From NCBI GenBank assembly GCA_023435925.1, contig JAEZLF010000135.1, positions 1 to 64,000 on the forward strand: DNA of 64,000 nt, given 5' to 3'. The notes under the pieces were generated by a model that made no database searches, was not told the origin of the DNA, and was given only the letters and a program-made list of their open reading frames with translations. A program made the position numbers and the translations under genes. This document shows, in pieces, positions 1 to 8,345 of the stretch; the stretch's first letter is position 1; each line of letters starts with the position of its first letter. The stretch is from Bacillota bacterium. GTDB lineage: Bacteria; Bacillota; Clostridia; Acetivibrionales; DTU013.

Positions 1-124
1 ATGGCTTCTATGACTTGGCCACTGCATATCAGTCTGTGCACGTCAACTATTGAAAGCGCCGTGTACCGAACGGTACGCACGGTGCTGTGAGAGGACGGCG
101 GTTAGTCACCGCCTCCTACTCGAT
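1..124 (+). mobile_element. 3' end of a group II intron (domains V and VI)
   Basis: Bases 55-86 fold as a typical 34-nt group II domain V: the AGC catalytic triad, an arm closed by a GAAC tetraloop, and a 3' arm ending CACGGTGCT. It is followed by GAGG and a domain VI hairpin (GGCGGT/ACCGCC, 97-112) with the usual CCTCCTACTCGAT tail that carries the branch-point A. The intron lies on the plus strand, so its 5' part and any intron-encoded reverse transcriptase lie left of the window. The 3' boundary near 124 is estimated from the usual distance to domain VI and is not proven. It points toward the 3' end of argH, which is read from the other strand. Confidence 0.8.
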
Positions 125-190
125 TGAGTTAGTATGCATTGTATAAGCCTAAATAATGCTATGGTGCGATTGCTGCTCTTGCCCGTCCTT

Positions 191-286
191 TTGAACAACG
201 TCACAGTCCCCCACCTCTAAGGTGGCGGGTTTCCGATTGATAAAGCTGTCAGTGGTGGGTTACAATCCCCCACTGACGTTGTTCAA
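191..286. repeat. Small inverted-repeat element, copy A (MITE-like, complete)
   Basis: Perfect 13-bp terminal inverted repeats, TTGAACAACGTCA (191-203) and TGACGTTGTTCAA (274-286), enclose two further hairpins: CCACCT/AGGTGG (211-225) and AGTGGTGGG/CCCCCACT (251-274). The flank continues with another hairpin, CGCCACG/CGTGGCG (289-307). Related pieces lie at 4421, 6141, 43801 and 60237 in this window. No coding capacity is visible. It could be a non-autonomous element or a decayed insertion-sequence end, for example of the IS200/IS605 type, but no transposase is present to decide. Confidence 0.7.
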
Positions 287-390
287 ACGCCACGTTTAGG
301 CGTGGCGCACGAAGTGTAGCGGAGGGCGAATTCATTTTGCCCGTAGCGAGGGGGTATGGGGGCTTGCCCCCATTAGAAATTGAAAGACGC

Positions 391-1773
391 CTAAAGGTTC
401 TGGCTACTGACAAATTGGCGACCGCTTTCGATGGCCGCTTTTACGCTTTCTATCGCGGGGCCGCCCGGCAGGCTCCGGCCTGAGATGCATTTCTCCAGGC
501 TGATTTCCGCATAGACATCCTGTTCGATTTTATCCGAAAATGATTGAAACTCCTCCATCGATAAATCTTCGATTGCTTTATGATGGTTGATACAATAGAG
601 TACCATTTTGCCGATAATTTCGTGGGCACTGCGGAACGGAATACCTTTTTTAACGAGATAATCTGCTACATCCGTGGCATTGGTAAAACCACCCTGAGCC
701 GCACGATACATATTATCCTTGTTGATTTTCATAGTGGCAAGCATTTTGGTGAATACGGGCAGGCACATTTTAACCGTATCAACGGCATTGAAGATGGCTT
801 CCTTGTCCTCCTGCATGTCCTTGTTATAAGCCAGCGGCAGTGACTTCATCACCGTAAGAAGAGACATCAGTGAACCATAGACTCTGCCGGTTTTTCCGCG
901 AACCAATTCCGCCACATCCGGGTTCTTTTTCTGAGGCATGATACTGCTGCCGGTACTGAACGCGTCGTCCATTTCGACAAAAGAAAATTCGCCGGAAGAC
1001 CACAGCACCAATTCTTCACTAAAACGGCTCAGGTGCATCATGATCATGGAAATGCATGAAGCCAGCTCTATAGCGAAATCCCTGTCACTTACGCCGTCCA
1101 GACTGTTCTCTGTAATAGAGGCAAAGCCAAGCTTATCGGCAACAAACTGCCTGTCCAACGGATAGGTGGTTCCTGCCAGTGCGCCGGAGCCCAGTGGCAT
1201 GACGTCCATACGTTTCAAACAGTCCTCGAGCCTGCCGATGTCACGCCGGAACATCTGGAAATAGGCCATCATGTGGTGGGCAAGGGTTACCGGTTGAGCC
1301 CTCTGCAGATGTGTGTAGCCCGGAAGAATGGTACCTAAGTGCTGCTCGGATATTGTGAGCAGGACATCTAAAAGCTCATTTAGCATGGATTTGATCGTGC
1401 CGGTTTCAACCTTCAGATACATGCGCAGATCAAGGGCTACCTGATCATTTCTGCTTCTGCCTGTGTGAAGCCTTTTACCGGTATCACCGATCCGGGATAT
1501 CAGTATTTTTTCAATATTCATGTGGATATCTTCTGCATCCACCTCGAATTGGATCTGACCGTTTTCGATGTCTGCCAGTATTTCAACCAAGGTGATACAG
1601 ATCAGCTTCGCATCCTCAACCGGAATAATACCGCACCGGCCCAGCATTTCTGCGTGGGCCAGGCTTCCTTCTATATCTTGCTTATAGAGTCTTGCGTCAA
1701 AGCTAATAGAGGAGTTGAAATCATCTGTCGCTTTATCGGTGCCGGTGGCAAACCGGCCTCCCCAGAGTTTCAT
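391..1773 (-). CDS. argH: Argininosuccinate lyase
   Basis: Splits argininosuccinate into arginine and fumarate, the last step of arginine synthesis, in the cytosol. The 460-residue length is normal for the family. The N-terminus MKLWGGRF, the TGRSRNDQ segment near residue 105 and the fumarase/aspartase-superfamily signature GSSIMPQKKNPD near residue 280 are all present. The mobile catalytic loop of this family contains that signature. The start codon overlaps the stop of argG by 4 nt, so the two are translationally coupled on the minus strand. Downstream, a GGGGGC/GCCCCC hairpin (about 356-371) lacks a U-run and is a weak terminator at best. Confidence 0.96.
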   Translation of the reverse strand: MKLWGGRFATGTDKATDDFNSSISFDARLYKQDIEGSLAHAEMLGRCGIIPVEDAKLICITLVEILADIENGQIQFEVDAEDIHMNIEKILISRIGDTGKRLHTGRSRNDQVALDLRMYLKVETGTIKSMLNELLDVLLTISEQHLGTILPGYTHLQRAQPVTLAHHMMAYFQMFRRDIGRLEDCLKRMDVMPLGSGALAGTTYPLDRQFVADKLGFASITENSLDGVSDRDFAIELASCISMIMMHLSRFSEELVLWSSGEFSFVEMDDAFSTGSSIMPQKKNPDVAELVRGKTGRVYGSLMSLLTVMKSLPLAYNKDMQEDKEAIFNAVDTVKMCLPVFTKMLATMKINKDNMYRAAQGGFTNATDVADYLVKKGIPFRSAHEIIGKMVLYCINHHKAIEDLSMEEFQSFSDKIEQDVYAEISLEKCISGRSLPGGPAIESVKAAIESGRQFVSSQNL

Positions 1774-2999
1774 AGGGTAGCACCTTTCTCCTGTTCCTTT
1801 TCCATCATCAAAGCTCTTACCTTGATGGGCAGGCCAAACAGATTAATAAATCCTTCCGCATCCTTCTGGTTGTATACGGCATCTCTGCCAAAGGTGGATA
1901 ACTCCTCACTGTAAAGAGAGTAGGGGGACTGAGCGCCCGCCGGCATGCAATTGCCTTTGTAAAGCTTCATGCGTACGGTACCGGTAACGGTCTGCTGTGT
2001 GCTGTCCACAAAGGCGGAAAGAGCTTCTCTGAGCGGAGTATACCATTGCCCAAAGTATACCAGCTCGGCAAATCTCTGGGATACGATGTCCTTGTAATGC
2101 AGAGTGTCTCTGTCCAGGCAAAGTAGTTCAAGCTCTCTGTGTGCGGCATAGAGGATCGTACCGCCGGGGGTCTCATAAACGCCTCTGGACTTCATTCCCA
2201 CCAGCCTGTTCTCAACCATGTCGATGATGCCTACTCCGTTTGCTCCGCCCAGCTTATTCAAAACATTCATCAATTCAATAGGGGCATATTCCACTCCGTC
2301 GATCTTTTTCGGAATACCCTTTTCAAAATAAATCTCCACATAAGCCGGTTTGTCAGGTGCCTGTTCCGGTGAAACCATGAGCTTGAGCAGCTTGTTGTAC
2401 TGAGGTTCATTCCATGGGTCCTCCAGGTCCTGGCCTTCATGGCTCAGATGCCAGAGGTTCCGGTCCATACTGTAATTATCCTTCTTTGTCACCGGTATGG
2501 GGATATTTCTTGCAGCAGCATAATCAATGGCGTCTTCTCTGGATTTGATATCCCAGATTCTCCAGGGAGCAATAATTTTCAGGTGAGGAGCAAGGGCTTT
2601 AACAGTCAGTTCAAACCGAACCTGATCATTTCCTTTGCCTGTTGCGCCATGGCATATAGCAGTGGCACCTTCTTTAAGAGCGATCTCAACCATTCTCTTG
2701 GCGATGACCGGTCGTGCAAAGGAAGTTCCAAGAAGATATTTACCTTCGTATATGGCATTCGCTTTAACAGTAGGGTAAATAAAATCGGTAATAAACTCTT
2801 CTTTCAGATCTTCAATATATATTTTGCTTGCACCTGTTTTAATTGCTTTCTCATTCAGCGGTGCAAGCTCTTCGCCCTGGCCTACGTCACCGGCCATTGC
2901 AATAACCTCATAATCGTAATTTTCCTTCAGCCATGGTATGATAATGGATGTGTCCAAGCCGCCCGAATAAGCGAGTATTACTTTTTCCTTCTGACTCAT
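1770..2999 (-). CDS. argG: Argininosuccinate synthase
   Basis: Joins citrulline and aspartate using ATP to give argininosuccinate; partner of argH in the same operon. The protein has 409 residues, the usual size. The N-type ATP pyrophosphatase loop AYSGGLDTS sits at residues 10-18, and the GKGNDQVRFE segment that binds citrulline/aspartate lies near residue 120. The start is preceded by TTTGGAGGAATTTAC, a strong ribosome site. The promoter immediately upstream is overlapped by an ARG-box-like palindrome, so arginine repression through ArgR/AhrC is likely. First gene of argGH. Confidence 0.96.
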   Translation of the reverse strand: MSQKEKVILAYSGGLDTSIIIPWLKENYDYEVIAMAGDVGQGEELAPLNEKAIKTGASKIYIEDLKEEFITDFIYPTVKANAIYEGKYLLGTSFARPVIAKRMVEIALKEGATAICHGATGKGNDQVRFELTVKALAPHLKIIAPWRIWDIKSREDAIDYAAARNIPIPVTKKDNYSMDRNLWHLSHEGQDLEDPWNEPQYNKLLKLMVSPEQAPDKPAYVEIYFEKGIPKKIDGVEYAPIELMNVLNKLGGANGVGIIDMVENRLVGMKSRGVYETPGGTILYAAHRELELLCLDRDTLHYKDIVSQRFAELVYFGQWYTPLREALSAFVDSTQQTVTGTVRMKLYKGNCMPAGAQSPYSLYSEELSTFGRDAVYNQKDAEGFINLFGLPIKVRALMMEKEQEKGATL

Positions 3000-3059
3000 G
3001 TAAATTCCTCCAAACTATGCTAAAATGTTCACAAGTACTATTTTACTTAATTTATTTAA

Positions 3060-3088
3060 ATTATACAACACGATGCATAATTATGCAA
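3060..3088 (-). promoter_or_regulatory. argG promoter with overlapping ARG-box-like palindrome
   Basis: Read on the minus strand: -35 TTGCAT (3083-3088), 17-bp spacer, -10 TATAAT (3060-3065). The perfect 14-bp palindrome TGCATAATTATGCA (3074-3087) lies across the -35 box and spacer and fits the TGNAT-N4-ATNCA pattern of ArgR/AhrC sites. Repression of argGH by arginine is inferred from the position. No regulator gene is in the window. Confidence 0.65.
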
Positions 3089-3120
3089 TAGTAATTATAA
3101 ATATACAAAGGTGGATACGG

Positions 3121-3612
3121 ATGATTATCATGGGGATCGATCCTGGATTTGCAATAACAGGATATGGTATAGTAAAATATGAAGGGAACAAATTTTCGCC
3201 TTTGGAATACGGTGCAGTACTGACGAAAGCGTCAACACCCTTTGCACAGCGGCTATTGGAGCTGGATGAGGGGCTGAGCGCTGTGATTGAGAAGTACAAG
3301 CCAGAAGCGATTTCAGTGGAAGAATTGTTTTTTAATAAAAATATTAAAACGGCGATCATGGCAGCCCATGGCAGGGGAATTGCACTGGCTGCGGCAGCCA
3401 GATCAGGAGCTGAGGTTTATGAGTATACACCATTACAGGTGAAACAGGCTGTAGTCGGCTATGGAAGAGCTGAAAAGGCTCAGGTGCAGCAGATGATTAA
3501 GGTGATACTGAATCTTCCCGGTATTCCGAAGCCCGATGATGTGGCAGATGCACTGGCCATTGCAATATGCCATGGGAATTCGTGCAAGCTTGGGAGTATT
3601 GGATACCGGTGA
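3121..3612 (+). CDS. ruvC: Holliday junction endonuclease RuvC
   Basis: Resolves Holliday junctions together with RuvAB. The RNase H-like fold is recognisable from MGIDPGFAITGYGIV at the N-terminus (first catalytic Asp), VEELFF near residue 65 (catalytic Glu) and the C-terminal DDVADALAIAICH motif (last acidic residues and His). I chose the ATG at 3121, preceded by AAAGGTGG with good spacing; the reading frame is open upstream to 3025 but that part does not resemble RuvC. This gives 163 residues, the normal length. First gene of a ruvC-ruvA-ruvB-queH group. Confidence 0.94.
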   Translation: MIIMGIDPGFAITGYGIVKYEGNKFSPLEYGAVLTKASTPFAQRLLELDEGLSAVIEKYKPEAISVEELFFNKNIKTAIMAAHGRGIALAAAARSGAEVYEYTPLQVKQAVVGYGRAEKAQVQQMIKVILNLPGIPKPDDVADALAIAICHGNSCKLGSIGYR

Positions 3613-3757
3613 AAAAGGTGAACCAGGGGAAGCTTGGGGAAGCCAGATAAAAAGGTGAATCAGATAAAAAAGTTGAGCCGGGAGAAGTTGGAGGATGGCT
3701 CAGAATGAACAGATAGTTATGGTAAGAAAACAGATCATTAGAGTGCGGAGGCAATAA
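3613..3757 (+). other. ruvC-ruvA spacer with purine-rich direct repeats
   Basis: The 145-bp spacer holds imperfect direct repeats of the type AAAAGGTGAAYCAG (3617 and 3651 region) and GGGGAAGC (two copies near 3640). A 20-codon reading frame (3695-3757, beginning MAQNEQIV) follows a GGAGG but stands too close to it and has no recognisable homology. I do not call a gene here. Confidence 0.35.
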
Positions 3758-4363
3758 ATGTACGCGTATATTAAAGGCAAGTTGGAGGCTAAAGGCAGTG
3801 ATTACCTGATTATCGAAGCAGGCGGGATCGGATACAGGATATACACTTCTTTGTCCACTATTGAAGCGGCAGGGCAGCCGGGGCAAGAATATAAGGTGTT
3901 TACCTACCTGTACATCAGAGAAGATATGATGAGTCTTTATGGTTTTGGATCTCAGGAGGAGCTGAGCATGTTTGAGCTGCTGCTGACGGTTTCGGGAGTC
4001 GGTCCAAAAGCAGCGCTTGCATTGCTGTCAGCAGTATCTCCATCAAAATTCGGGTTGGCGGTCATTACGGACGATGTCAAATCCCTCACCAGAGCACAGG
4101 GAGTAGGAACCAAGATTGCACAAAGGATTATTCTTGAGTTAAAGGATAAAATTAAAAAGCAGCAGCTGACGCTGAATACGGATACCAATTTTGGAAATGC
4201 AGCTTATTCAGCGGAAGGCTCCAGGTTGTCGGAGGCCATCAGTGCGCTGATGGTACTTGGCTACACGCCCGCGGAGGCCAGCCAGGCTGCAGCGACGGCG
4301 TATAAGGAGGAACTGGATCTGGAGACGATTATCAAGAACTCCTTAAAGAGTTTGATTCGGTAA
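3758..4363 (+). CDS. ruvA: Holliday junction DNA-binding subunit RuvA
   Basis: Tetrameric junction-binding protein that loads the RuvB motor. The 201-residue protein starts MYAYIKGKLE (OB-fold domain I), then has the two helix-hairpin-helix motifs: LLTVSGVGPKAALALLS near residue 75 and LTRAQGVGTKIAQRIILEL near residue 110. The C-terminal domain III (about 155-201), which contacts RuvB, contains ALMVLGYTPAEA. A GGAGGC ribosome site precedes the start. The following gene, ruvB, is normally adjacent; here a repeat element separates them. Confidence 0.95.
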   Translation: MYAYIKGKLEAKGSDYLIIEAGGIGYRIYTSLSTIEAAGQPGQEYKVFTYLYIREDMMSLYGFGSQEELSMFELLLTVSGVGPKAALALLSAVSPSKFGLAVITDDVKSLTRAQGVGTKIAQRIILELKDKIKKQQLTLNTDTNFGNAAYSAEGSRLSEAISALMVLGYTPAEASQAAATAYKEELDLETIIKNSLKSLIR

Positions 4364-4420
4364 CATGAACGATACTTAAATGTGTATAAACGATACTTAG
4401 ATAATTGTTTAAGTGATATT

Positions 4421-4456
4421 TTGAACAACGTCACAGTCCCAACTAACGTTGTTCAA
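4421..4456. repeat. Small inverted-repeat element, copy B (internally deleted)
   Basis: TTGAACAACGTCACAGTCCC (4421-4440) is identical to the left end of copy A, and AACGTTGTTCAA (4445-4456) is its inverted right end, so only about 36 bp remain. As in copy A, the right end is followed by CGCCACGT. The flank to about 4560 contains GCGCAAGC/GCTTGCG-type hairpins and the string GCTTGCGACCAGCC, which recurs at 43879-43892. The element sits between ruvA and ruvB. Confidence 0.7.
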
Positions 4457-4600
4457 TCGCCACGTGAAGCGGGGCGCGCAAGCTACGCTTGCGTGAGCAT
4501 AAGCCGGATTCATTTAGGATGCATAGGCGAGCAGCAAGCTTTAGCTTGCGACCAGCCCCGGCATATGCGTTATATTAAATTAACGGAGGATGAAGAGCTG

Positions 4601-5632
4601 ATGGACGAGGAAAGACTGCTGAATATGGAGGCCGTCAGTGAGGACATGGATGAGACCAGTCTGAGGCCCAGAAAGTTCAATGAGTATATTGGGCAGACAA
4701 AGGTTAAGGAGAATTTGGGCATATTCATTGAAGCTGCCAAAAGGCGTAAGGAAGCGCTGGATCATGTGCTTCTCTATGGACCGCCAGGTCTTGGAAAGAC
4801 CACACTGGCCGGTATTATTGCCTCCGAGCTGGGCGTGAATTTGCGTATTACCTCCGGACCCGCCATTGAAAAGCCCGGGGATCTTGCGGCAATATTAACG
4901 AATCTTGGCAGCTACGATGTGCTTTTTATCGATGAAATACACCGGCTTAACAGGAGTGTTGAGGAAATACTGTACCCTGCCATGGAGGACTATGCGCTGG
5001 ACATTATCATTGGAAAGGGGCCCAGTGCACGCTCTATCCGTCTCGATCTGCCTAAATTTACCCTTGTGGGAGCAACCACCAGAGCAGGACTTCTGACCTC
5101 GCCGTTAAGGGATCGTTTTGGTGTGATCAACAGACTGGAAATGTATAACAATGATGAACTGGCGCATATTGTAAAGCGTTCTGCGGGCATATTGAACATT
5201 GAGATCGAGGAAAAGGGCGCCACGGAAATTGCAAGAAGATCAAGAGGCACGCCCAGAATAGCCAACCGGTTGCTGAAAAGAGTGCGGGATTTTGCACAGG
5301 TGAAGGCAAACGGTAGGATCGATGAGGGAGTTGCGGCAATGGCTCTCAGTGCCCTCGAAATCGATGCCATCGGGCTTGATAATACGGACAGAAACATGCT
5401 GATGAGCATTATTGAAAAATTCGGAGGAGGACCTGTGGGGCTGGATACGCTTGCTGCATCTATAGGAGAAGAGTCGGATACCATTGAAGATGTTTATGAG
5501 CCCTATCTATTACAGCTTGGATTTATCAATAAGACACCGAGAGGTAGAATGGCTACAAAGCTGGCATACGATCATTTGGGCATGAAAGCAAAGAGTGACT
5601 GGTACGAACAGGAGGAAATTAAAATCGAATGA
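4601..5632 (+). CDS. ruvB: Holliday junction branch-migration ATPase RuvB
   Basis: AAA+ motor that drives branch migration with RuvA. Walker A GPPGLGKTTLA and Walker B DEIHRLNR are present, followed by sensor 1 GATTRAG, the arginine-finger region LRDRFG and the C-terminal winged helix (about residues 255-335, with LGFINKTPRGR). I chose ATG 4601: GGAGGA at 4585-4590 is well spaced and this gives 343 residues, the normal size. The frame is open upstream to 4382, through the repeat, which would add 73 unrelated residues. The stop overlaps the queH start by 4 nt. Confidence 0.94.
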   Translation: MDEERLLNMEAVSEDMDETSLRPRKFNEYIGQTKVKENLGIFIEAAKRRKEALDHVLLYGPPGLGKTTLAGIIASELGVNLRITSGPAIEKPGDLAAILTNLGSYDVLFIDEIHRLNRSVEEILYPAMEDYALDIIIGKGPSARSIRLDLPKFTLVGATTRAGLLTSPLRDRFGVINRLEMYNNDELAHIVKRSAGILNIEIEEKGATEIARRSRGTPRIANRLLKRVRDFAQVKANGRIDEGVAAMALSALEIDAIGLDNTDRNMLMSIIEKFGGGPVGLDTLAASIGEESDTIEDVYEPYLLQLGFINKTPRGRMATKLAYDHLGMKAKSDWYEQEEIKIE

Positions 5633-6141
5633 AATTACTAATGCATATGTGCTGCGCACCTTGCTCCACATTTCCGTTAGCACAGCTAAGGCAGGAAGGG
5701 ATTGAACCGGTTGGTATTTTTTTTAATCCCAATATCCATCCCGCAGAGGAATTTGAAAGGCGCAAAGAAACGGTTATTCAATTTGCAAAAATAAAAGAAT
5801 TGAAAGTGGAATATTTTAATGATTTCAGCCAGGAAGTCTGGGAGAACTATGCTGGCACCGGTGATGCACGGTGTACAATGTGCTATAGCATCAGGCTTGA
5901 AAAAGCCGCTGAGCTCGCGGCTGCAGGAGGTTATGAGGCATTTACCACTTCTCTTCTGGTCAGTCCGTATCAAAAACATGATTTGATTAAAGAACTGGGG
6001 GAAAAATATGCCGCTCAGTATGGAATTAACTTCTTTTACAGGGATTTTCGATCCGGATTCAGGCAGGGACAGCAGGAAGCCAGAGAAATGGGCCTTTACA
6101 GACAGAAATACTGCGGTTGTATCCGGTCGCTTAATGAATAA
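5629..6141 (+). CDS. queH: Epoxyqueuosine reductase QueH
   Basis: Reduces epoxyqueuosine to queuosine in tRNA, replacing QueG (QueH/DUF208 family). The 170-residue protein carries the family cysteines: MCCAPCS at the N-terminus, RCTMCYSIRL near residue 82 and YCGCIRS near the C-terminus. These bind the Fe-S cluster and second metal in characterised members. Translationally coupled to ruvB by ATGA overlap, an arrangement seen in other Clostridia. Confidence in the family is high; activity is inferred from the family. Confidence 0.9.
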   Translation: MKLLMHMCCAPCSTFPLAQLRQEGIEPVGIFFNPNIHPAEEFERRKETVIQFAKIKELKVEYFNDFSQEVWENYAGTGDARCTMCYSIRLEKAAELAAAGGYEAFTTSLLVSPYQKHDLIKELGEKYAAQYGINFFYRDFRSGFRQGQQEAREMGLYRQKYCGCIRSLNE

Positions 6142-6260
6142 CGGCATAGTCCCCTTCATCTAAGGTGAAGGGATACAACTCTGCAAGTAGCCGGGCTCTG
6201 GGGATGAGGAATGTCCCTTTTTGAATAGACGGCGGGTTATCGATTGAGAAACTGTCATAG
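6141..6260. repeat. Degenerate relative of the small repeat element, copy D
   Basis: Right after queH, AGTCCCC..CTAAGGTG..GGG (6149-6172) matches copy A's first hairpin (stem CCCTTCA/TGAAGGG here). After about 60 bp of unrelated sequence, GGCGGGTTATCGATTGAGAAA..GTCA (6231-6256) matches copy A bases 225-250. Copy D therefore looks like the same element interrupted by an insertion. The terminal TTGAACAAC ends are not preserved. Confidence 0.45.
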
Positions 6261-6425
6261 CGGATGTGCTTTTTTTACCCTAATATTACAATATAGTTAA
6301 AGTATCTTTAATTTTAAGGAAAAAAGTTGTAAAGTGTCGTAATATAGAAGCAGATGAATTTGCCGTTCTGCATATGCTTCTAGTGCACTGCGGTCAATAC
6401 CAACGAGAAAACACGGGGTGTTACG
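6261..6425 (+). promoter_or_regulatory. Leader of the amidase gene with an inverted repeat
   Basis: AT-rich spacer. TAGAAGCA (6345-6352) and TGCTTCTA (6375-6382) form an 8-bp inverted repeat in the probable leader. TAATAT just before it could be a -10 box but I see no convincing -35. GGGGTG precedes the ATG at 6426. Confidence 0.35.
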
Positions 6426-8051
6426 ATGAAAAAACACGCAACAATTTTTTTAGCCTTTATCATTCTAATCATTTCTACAGTCAGTTCCAATTCCCTCGCA
6501 GAAGAAAACGTATCCAGAGGCGGAGCTGTAACAGGTCAGCTGAGCGATGTTCAATACAGCTCAGACGGGGGCAGCGAGGTTATCATTATTAAGGCAAAGG
6601 GCTTTAAGGATTACCACGTCACAGAGCTTACAGATCCACAGAGAATTGTGATTGACCTAACCAATGCGGTGGCTCCCGGGAAACAGCAGGTGGTTAAGGC
6701 CGGAGGCAAAAAGGTGAACCAAATTCGTTATGCCCAGTTTGAATCCGGTACGGCAAGAGTCGTTTTAGATATGAAGGGCAAGACGGATTATGAAGTAGAG
6801 AAGACGGATACCGGTTTAGCAGTTTATATTGGCGGAAAGAAGCCGAATACATTTGAGGTAACATTCGCTTCGGACCAAAATAGTGAAACAGTTGCGTTTA
6901 TCGTGAAGGATTATTCGAAGTATACAGTGAAAAGACTGACGGATCCGGAAAGGCTGATTGTGTACATACCCAATGCCCAGTATGCCGGAACGAATAAACA
7001 GATCGAATTTGGCGGAAAGCAGGTTCAATCGATTCTATGCGGAGATTTTGATACCAAAGGCACAAAAGTCACTATCCATCTGAACACCCAATCACAATAC
7101 ACGGTTACCGAAGAGGCAGGCAAACTGCTTTTGACGGTGAAAAAGCCTGAATTCAGAAATATTGAATATCATAACAATGGCGACAGAGTCTATTTCATTT
7201 TGAATAATGCGATCCTTACAAAAGGCGATGAATTCCTTGAGAAGTTATATACAGGAACTTACGATGAATCAGGCAATAACTACACAATCACTTTTGAGAC
7301 AGGTAGCGCAGATCTGGGAGATGGAGTATTGAGTATTAATGATCCTTATCTTAAGTCCTTTGAAGTAATGAACGATCGGGAGAAAAACACTACTCGCCTG
7401 ATTTTTAACGGAACAGGAAAAAATACATATCTTGCATTTACCAGGAATGGTTCAGGGATAACAGCAATAACCATCATGAAACCGGCTGCTGATAAAGAAA
7501 AGCTTGTGGTGATTGATGCAGGGCACGGCGGAAAAGCTACCGGAGCCATTTACAAGGAGCTGACTGAAAAGGAACTAAACCTGGACATTGCATTGCGACT
7601 CAACAAGTTACTCAAGGAAAAGGGTGTTAAAACATATATGCTCAGAACAGATGATACTGATATAGCCAATTATGAGCGGGCATATATCGCCAATCACTTA
7701 AATGCAAGCCTGTATCTGAGTGTACATAATAATGCAATGGATAATAAAAACTACAGCGGTACAATGACATTGTATTGCCCGTCTGATATTAACACCGGCT
7801 TTACAGGGAAAACTTTCGCCAATATCATTCAGCCGCTGATGGTCAAAGCATTGAAAACGGTTGACAGGGATGTAAGGCCGAGACCGGATCTCATTGTGCT
7901 CAAAGCGACCAATATGCCTGCGGCACTGTCGGAAGTTGCTTATATGACCAACAGTACAGATAGAAGTAATCTGCAGAAGGAGTCATTCAGACAGAAGGCT
8001 GCACAGGCGTTATGTGATTCCGTGGTGAAGGCACTGAAGCAGCTGAAGTAG
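6426..8051 (+). CDS. N-acetylmuramoyl-L-alanine amidase with AMIN domains
   Basis: Cell-wall hydrolase cutting between MurNAc and L-Ala. A signal peptide covers residues 1-25. Repeated AMIN-type beta domains follow (about 35-125, 130-225 and a third, weaker one to about 350), with the recurring pattern of LTDPQRIVIDL and LTDPERLIVYIPN. The Amidase_3 catalytic domain spans about 360-541: VVIDAGHGG (zinc His), the Glu-containing KELTEKELNLDIALRL, SLYLSVHNNAMDN (second zinc His) and ALSEVAYMTN (catalytic Glu). Exported and probably bound to wall or septum through AMIN. Monocistronic, with a strong terminator downstream. Confidence 0.92.
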   Translation: MKKHATIFLAFIILIISTVSSNSLAEENVSRGGAVTGQLSDVQYSSDGGSEVIIIKAKGFKDYHVTELTDPQRIVIDLTNAVAPGKQQVVKAGGKKVNQIRYAQFESGTARVVLDMKGKTDYEVEKTDTGLAVYIGGKKPNTFEVTFASDQNSETVAFIVKDYSKYTVKRLTDPERLIVYIPNAQYAGTNKQIEFGGKQVQSILCGDFDTKGTKVTIHLNTQSQYTVTEEAGKLLLTVKKPEFRNIEYHNNGDRVYFILNNAILTKGDEFLEKLYTGTYDESGNNYTITFETGSADLGDGVLSINDPYLKSFEVMNDREKNTTRLIFNGTGKNTYLAFTRNGSGITAITIMKPAADKEKLVVIDAGHGGKATGAIYKELTEKELNLDIALRLNKLLKEKGVKTYMLRTDDTDIANYERAYIANHLNASLYLSVHNNAMDNKNYSGTMTLYCPSDINTGFTGKTFANIIQPLMVKALKTVDRDVRPRPDLIVLKATNMPAALSEVAYMTNSTDRSNLQKESFRQKAAQALCDSVVKALKQLK

Positions 8052-8104
8052 GGATGTTTTGTGGCAGGTCTATAGCAGCAAAAGCTAAATGTATAAATAT
8101 CTCT

Positions 8105-8147
8105 AAAAAAAATCAGTAGAATTTATCTATTCTACTGATTTTCTTTA
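8105..8147 (+). terminator. Intrinsic terminator after the amidase gene
   Basis: AAAATCAGTAGAAT (8109-8122), loop TTATCT, ATTCTACTGATTTT (8129-8142): a perfect 14-bp stem followed by TTCTTT. The outer CTCTAAA/TTTAGAG also pairs. Confidence 0.85.
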
Positions 8148-8289
8148 GAGCTGTCATGTGGTAACATTACTCATAGGCTTAGGATTAAGCTTCAGAAATA
8201 AGTAGATGTAGATTAGATGAAGATTTTGTAAATTGAAAACTGAATATTGAATATGAATTGGCAATATACTCGGGAAATACTAAATACCT

Positions 8290-8318
8290 TTGACGTTGTC
8301 CATAATTACCATAATAAT
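8290..8318 (+). promoter_or_regulatory. Promoter of the GerMN lipoprotein gene
   Basis: -35 TTGACG (8290-8295), 17-bp spacer, -10 AATAAT (8313-8318), about 28 bp before the start, with TTAGGAGG as the ribosome site. This looks like a sigma-A promoter rather than a sporulation-specific one. Confidence 0.65.
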
Positions 8319-8345
8319 GTAATTGTTGGTAGTTAGGAGGACAAT

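Noticed and set aside
2439..3023. 194-codon plus-strand frame
   Set aside because: Lies wholly antisense to argG, which has all catalytic motifs; no ribosome site or homology.
4382..4600. Extended N-terminus of RuvB
   Set aside because: The extra 73 codons run through repeat DNA, resemble no RuvB, and the start at 4601 has a proper GGAGGA site.
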